Shown here: positions 6,793 through 8,824 of the stretch, in pieces
How the letters are laid out: each line of letters begins with the position of its first letter
Numbering within the stretch: position 1 is the stretch's first letter
DNA from: Hungatella sp. UBA3147
Lineage (GTDB): Bacteria > Bacillota > Clostridia > Lachnospirales > Lachnospiraceae
Direction: 5' to 3'
NCBI GenBank assembly: GCA_002365025.1
Contig: DEYX01000031.1
Span: 1 to 8,824, forward strand
DNA: 8,824 bases
Translations under genes and position numbers: made by a program
The notes under the pieces: generated by a model
What the model saw: the letters and a program-made list of their open reading frames with translations, nothing else
The model's database searches: none
Told to the model about the DNA's origin: nothing

Positions 6793-6801
6793 TATGTACA
6801 A
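6784..6801. promoter_or_regulatory. Candidate Rex-like operator over the fdh promoter -35
   Basis: TTGTGTCAATATGTACAA is an 18-bp imperfect dyad with intact outer arms TTGT and ACAA. The clostridial Rex consensus known to me is TTGTTAA-N4-TTAACAA, also 18 bp. Outer positions agree and inner ones are degenerate. It overlaps the -35 hexamer, where a repressor would act, and an NAD(H)-sensing regulator would make sense for an NAD(P)-linked enzyme. Weak evidence. Confidence 0.28.
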
Positions 6802-7097
6802 ATTAGTATAACGGTTGCATCTTATTTTGTTTATAATACATAAATGTATAATATTTTATTATTTTCTCGTTATGTTTTTCTCAATTTCTTCCCGTCGTCT
6901 CCAGGACTTTTTTCAGGCAATATTTATAATTGTGTCATTGAAACGCAGAATGCCTGGCTTTTTACTGGATCAATAATAAAAATCAAGAGAAAGTTTTCTG
7001 GACAGGCGGCAGCCAAAGGGGTGCAATCCTGAACTTTACAAAGTTTTTTTGTTAAATATATCACGCATTTCCGACGATTTTCCCCGTGATTTCCATG

Positions 7098-7126
7098 TTG
7101 TATCCATGTTAGGAACGTGTTATAAT
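7098..7126 (+). promoter_or_regulatory. Sigma-A promoter of the mobB-like gene
   Basis: TTGTAT at 7098-7103 is followed by exactly 17 bp and a perfect TATAAT at 7121-7126. Transcription would begin near 7133, giving a leader of about 65 nt. A short inverted pair TGCAC (7138-7142) / GTGCA (7170-7174) lies in the leader. A GGAG at 7189-7192 serves the ATG at 7198. Confidence 0.8.
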
Positions 7127-7197
7127 AAAAATAATTTTGCACAGAATGATATTGGTTTTACAAGAAAAGTGCAGCAATTTATGAAAACGGAGCATAT

Positions 7198-7785
7198 ATG
7201 AGTACAGAAAACAAAACGCTTCTGCAAGCCAGACATATGGTACTAATCGGCGCAACGGGACGGAACAGCGGAAAAACAACCCTGGCACTTCAGATTATCC
7301 ATGCCTTTAAGGATACATTACCGGTTGTTGCTTTCAAGCTGATAACCATTAGAAACTATGGGGATATATGCCCCAGAGGAGGACAGGGCTGCGGAATCTG
7401 CCAAGGACTGAAAGGTTCCTTTGACATTACGCTTGAGACCGGTACCGGAACAAAGGATACCATGCTTTTAAAAAAGGCCGGGGCAAATCAGGTTTATCTC
7501 ATCCGTGCCTATAAGGAAAATTTAAGAGAGGCATTAGAGGAAACGCTGAAACTGGTTCCAAAGGACGCCCTTATTCTATGTGAATCCAACAGCGTACGAC
7601 TGGTGGCGGAACCTGCTCTCTTTGTAATGATTCAAAGCACTTCTTCCGGCATAAAGCCTACCGCTGAGGCAGTGATGGAGTACGCAGATGTAATTCTTCC
7701 GCAAGATGAAGTTTGCTTTGAGAATTTTGTTCAGGGGGAATTGTATCAGAAATTAAAATCAAATTTTTCAGAAATGAACCAATGA
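7198..7785 (+). CDS. mobB: P-loop GTPase-like protein, probably MobB-type Moco accessory factor with a Cys cluster
   Basis: The 195-residue protein has a clear Walker A loop, GATGRNSGKTT (18-28), at the N-terminus, as in MobB, the GTP-binding partner that helps MobA make MGD. A Walker B-like strand, DALILCESNS (123-132), follows, then a stretch (138-170) ending in ADVILPQ that resembles the later core of SIMIBI-class NTPases. Between them lies CPRGGQGCGIC (58-68), a C-x6-C-x2-C cluster that I do not recognise from ordinary MobB and that could bind zinc or an Fe-S cluster. The gene is transcribed away from mobA and has its own promoter and terminator. ATG at 7198 follows GGAG by 5 nt; a six-codon frame (MKTEHI) ends overlapping it in ATGA. 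The MobB assignment rests on the P-loop, size and neighbourhood; another metal-cofactor NTPase is possible. Confidence 0.65.
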   Translation: MSTENKTLLQARHMVLIGATGRNSGKTTLALQIIHAFKDTLPVVAFKLITIRNYGDICPRGGQGCGICQGLKGSFDITLETGTGTKDTMLLKKAGANQVYLIRAYKENLREALEETLKLVPKDALILCESNSVRLVAEPALFVMIQSTSSGIKPTAEAVMEYADVILPQDEVCFENFVQGELYQKLKSNFSEMNQ

Positions 7786-7788
7786 AAT

Positions 7789-7831
7789 GGAGCCGGGCTT
7801 TAAAAAGCCCGGCTCCTAAACGTTTTAATTT
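7789..7831 (+). terminator. Intrinsic terminator of the mobB-like gene
   Basis: A perfect 12-bp stem (7789-7800 with 7805-7816, GGAGCCGGGCTT against AAGCCCGGCTCC) closes a 4-nt loop and starts 4 nt after the stop codon. The tail TAAACGTTTTAATTT is T-rich on the plus strand, whereas the opposite side lacks a T-run, so it mainly serves mobB. Confidence 0.85.
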
Positions 7832-7893
7832 GAGACCAGCCATAGAACAGGCTCCAAGCCCCAGCTTCTCTTAATTGTTCCCTACATAACTAT

Positions 7894-8628
7894 TTATTCA
7901 AGCAGCTCAGAAATCATTTTTTTATAGTTATTTGTAAAAGCTTTTGTAATAATGTAATGCTCCGTTTCTTCTAGTTTAATAGTTTTAAACCCCTTATCAT
8001 CAATTTGGTATATCGTTGCATTGGGAAATGCCATTAAAATAGGAGAATGTGTTGCAATGATAAATTGTGAATTTCTCTCAACCAATTCATCGATCAGGCA
8101 AATCAAGCTCATCTGTTTGGAAGGTGAAAGTGCTGCTTCCGGTTCATCCAGAATATAAAGTCCATTACCCCCAAATCGATTCTTGATTAACGAAAGAAAA
8201 CCTTCTCCATGAGACTGTTTGTGCAAAGATATTCCTCCATAACTATCGAATAATCGAACATCGCTGTCAAGCTCATCAATATTTGTAGATACATTATAAA
8301 AGCTCTCTGCCCGGTAAAAGAAACCATCTCTTGCTTTAACATGGCTTTTTGATAAAACTAAATAATCTGATAATTGAGAATGTGTATCCTTCGTCGAGAA
8401 ATTAAAGTTCCTTGTTCCACCTTCCGGATTAAATCCAGAAGCAATGGCCAGGCTTTCTAAAAGAGTCGACTTACCTGCTCCATTCTCACCCACAAAAAAA
8501 GTAACATCTGTAGAAAATTTCAATTCCTTTTGTTCAGTCAGTTGTTTTATTGCAGGTATATTAAACTCATATTTAGAATCATTATATGTCTTTTTCTTAT
8601 TAAAATAAACAGATTTAATATATAGCAT
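7894..8628 (-). CDS. Solitary ABC-type AAA ATPase (COG3910-like)
   Basis: The 244-residue soluble ATPase has an ABC/SMC-like head: Walker A GENGAGKST (47-55, K53), a signature-like QSHGEGF (138-144) in place of LSGGQ, Walker B LYILDEPE (157-164, D161 and E162), D-loop ALSPSKQ (166-172) and switch H194 in IIATHSP. There is no transmembrane part, no TOPRIM or other nuclease domain and no partner gene in view. This pattern fits the single-domain predicted-ATPase group I know as COG3910, whose function is undefined. I start it at ATG 8628, where AGGTGGGGTGAT precedes the codon; an earlier in-frame ATG at 8691 has no Shine-Dalgarno and would add 21 residues unlike the family. By eye it is clearly more AT-rich than the formate genes, suggesting a separate history. 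It has its own promoter. Confidence 0.85.
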   Translation of the reverse strand: MLYIKSVYFNKKKTYNDSKYEFNIPAIKQLTEQKELKFSTDVTFFVGENGAGKSTLLESLAIASGFNPEGGTRNFNFSTKDTHSQLSDYLVLSKSHVKARDGFFYRAESFYNVSTNIDELDSDVRLFDSYGGISLHKQSHGEGFLSLIKNRFGGNGLYILDEPEAALSPSKQMSLICLIDELVERNSQFIIATHSPILMAFPNATIYQIDDKGFKTIKLEETEHYIITKAFTNNYKKMISELLE

Positions 8629-8705
8629 AATCACCCCACCTATATCGAAACAGAAGCTCCTCTGGTAGCTTTTCCGAGAAAAATGATACATATTTAAATA
8701 ACTTA

Positions 8706-8735
8706 AGTATACTTTTTTCTCCCCTTACAGTTCAA
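8706..8735 (-). promoter_or_regulatory. Sigma-A promoter of the ATPase gene
   Basis: The minus strand shows TTGAAC (8735-8730), an 18-bp gap and TATACT (8711-8706, 5 of 6 matches). The -35 element begins inside the T-run of the upstream gene's terminator. Transcription would start near 8699, leaving a leader of about 70 nt before ATG 8628. Confidence 0.6.
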
Positions 8736-8767
8736 AAAAGGGGAAATCATCTCCCTGATTTCCCCTT
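8734..8767 (-). terminator. Intrinsic terminator of the gene at the right edge
   Basis: A perfect 12-bp stem (AAGGGGAAATCA at 8738-8749 against TGATTTCCCCTT at 8756-8767) with a 6-nt loop is followed on the minus strand by six T (8739-8734). It lies 4 nt after the stop codon at 8772, which supports the reading of that stop as a real gene end. Confidence 0.88.
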
Positions 8768-8771
8768 CCAT

Positions 8772-8824
8772 TTAATGCGATTCCCCCATGGTTTCCGGCG
8801 CCACTGCCCGGCTGGTTTCCAAAG
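8772..8824 (-). CDS. C-terminal 16 codons of an unrecognised protein (runs off right edge)
   Basis: Reading the minus strand from the edge gives an open frame ending LETSRAVAPETMGESH, then TAA at 8774-8772, with a strong terminator directly after it. The tail is polar and carries no motif that I can assign. The frame choice rests on the stop codon's position just before the terminator and on uninterrupted coding to the edge. No function can be proposed. Confidence 0.5.
   Translation of the reverse strand, partial: LETSRAVAPETMGESH

Larger units (their letters stand above)
6714..7197. other. 484-bp divergent intergenic control region, no gene supported
   Basis: This AT-rich stretch separates mobA (leftward) from the mobB-like gene (rightward). 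It holds one sigma-A promoter for each, at 6764-6792 and 7098-7126, with about 300 bp between them. Short open frames on both strands (6844-7032 plus, 6924-7142 minus) lack Shine-Dalgarno sites and recognisable protein features, and I do not call them genes. Within it are a dyad over the fdh promoter, a GC-richer island at 6993-7032 followed by a weak hairpin with a T-run, and an inverted pair CAGGCA (6915-6920) / TGCCTG (6950-6955) followed by GCTTTTT. The length is generous for a simple divergent promoter and leaves room for regulator sites or a small RNA. Confidence 0.6.

Noticed and set aside
6807..6813. TATAACG, resembling half of a ModE/TunR-type site upstream of the fdh promoter
   Set aside because: Only one half-site is present, with no facing partner at a sensible distance; likely chance in AT-rich DNA.
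6844..7142. Open frames on both strands in the divergent gap (62 and 72 codons)
   Set aside because: No ribosome sites, no known domain, and the minus frame would read through the mobB promoter region; better explained as control DNA.
6714..7197. Moco (molybdenum cofactor) riboswitch
   Set aside because: Expected near such genes, but the mobA leader is only about 44 nt and the mobB leader about 65 nt, both AT-rich, too short and simple for that multi-stem RNA.
7181..7201. Six-codon frame MKTEHI overlapping the mobB start (ATGA)
   Set aside because: No Shine-Dalgarno before it; the overlap is probably fortuitous, though a leader peptide cannot be excluded.
7894..8824. Anti-phage system built on the ATPase
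   Set aside because: No HNH, TOPRIM, reverse transcriptase or other effector gene adjoins it in the window; the sequence fits a solitary predicted ATPase.

Overview
The window looks like chromosome from a strictly anaerobic, moderate-GC Firmicute. A clostridial species, probably Lachnospiraceae (Lacrimispora- or Enterocloster-like), is my best guess. The reasons are an oxygen-sensitive iron-sulfur and molybdenum enzyme system, purine-rich Shine-Dalgarno sites (AGGAGG, GGGGG), a TTG start, AT-rich intergenic DNA with sigma-A promoters, and protein sequences of clostridial type. The species is inference only.

About three quarters of the window (1-6713, minus strand) is one gene set for formate metabolism. 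In transcription order it is mobA (cofactor guanylylation), a FocA/FdhC-type formate channel, nuoE-like, nuoF-like, fdhF (a 914-residue formate dehydrogenase catalytic subunit with a NuoG-like iron-sulfur front end) and moeA (molybdenum insertion; it runs off the left edge). A strong sigma-A promoter lies about 50 bp upstream of mobA. Genes are separated by 18 nt or less or overlap from mobA to fdhF. A perfect 11-bp hairpin sits between fdhF and moeA. Together the genes predict a soluble cytoplasmic NAD(P)-linked formate dehydrogenase: formate crosses the membrane by the channel, is oxidised (or made from CO2) at a Mo/W-bis-MGD centre with Cys, not selenocysteine, as the ligand, and electrons travel through Fe-S clusters to FMN and NAD(P) in the NuoEF module. 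Two or three cofactor genes supply the Mo/W cofactor.

From 6714 to 7197 lies a 484-bp AT-rich divergent control region with a promoter for each side, a Rex-like dyad over the fdh promoter, and a small GC-rich island. On the plus strand (7198-7785) follows a P-loop protein that I call MobB-like; it carries an unusual Cys cluster and ends in a strong terminator.

The right end (7894-8824) is unrelated to formate: a visibly more AT-rich solitary ABC-type ATPase gene (minus strand) with its own promoter, and the last 16 codons of an unrecognised minus-strand gene ending in a strong terminator. I saw no tRNA, rRNA, CRISPR, IS element or recognisable defence locus. The points most worth a second look are the Cys-for-Sec active site with a hairpin where a SECIS would sit, the GENS motif replacing the usual GEET in the NuoF nucleotide site, and the Cys-cluster MobB-like protein.
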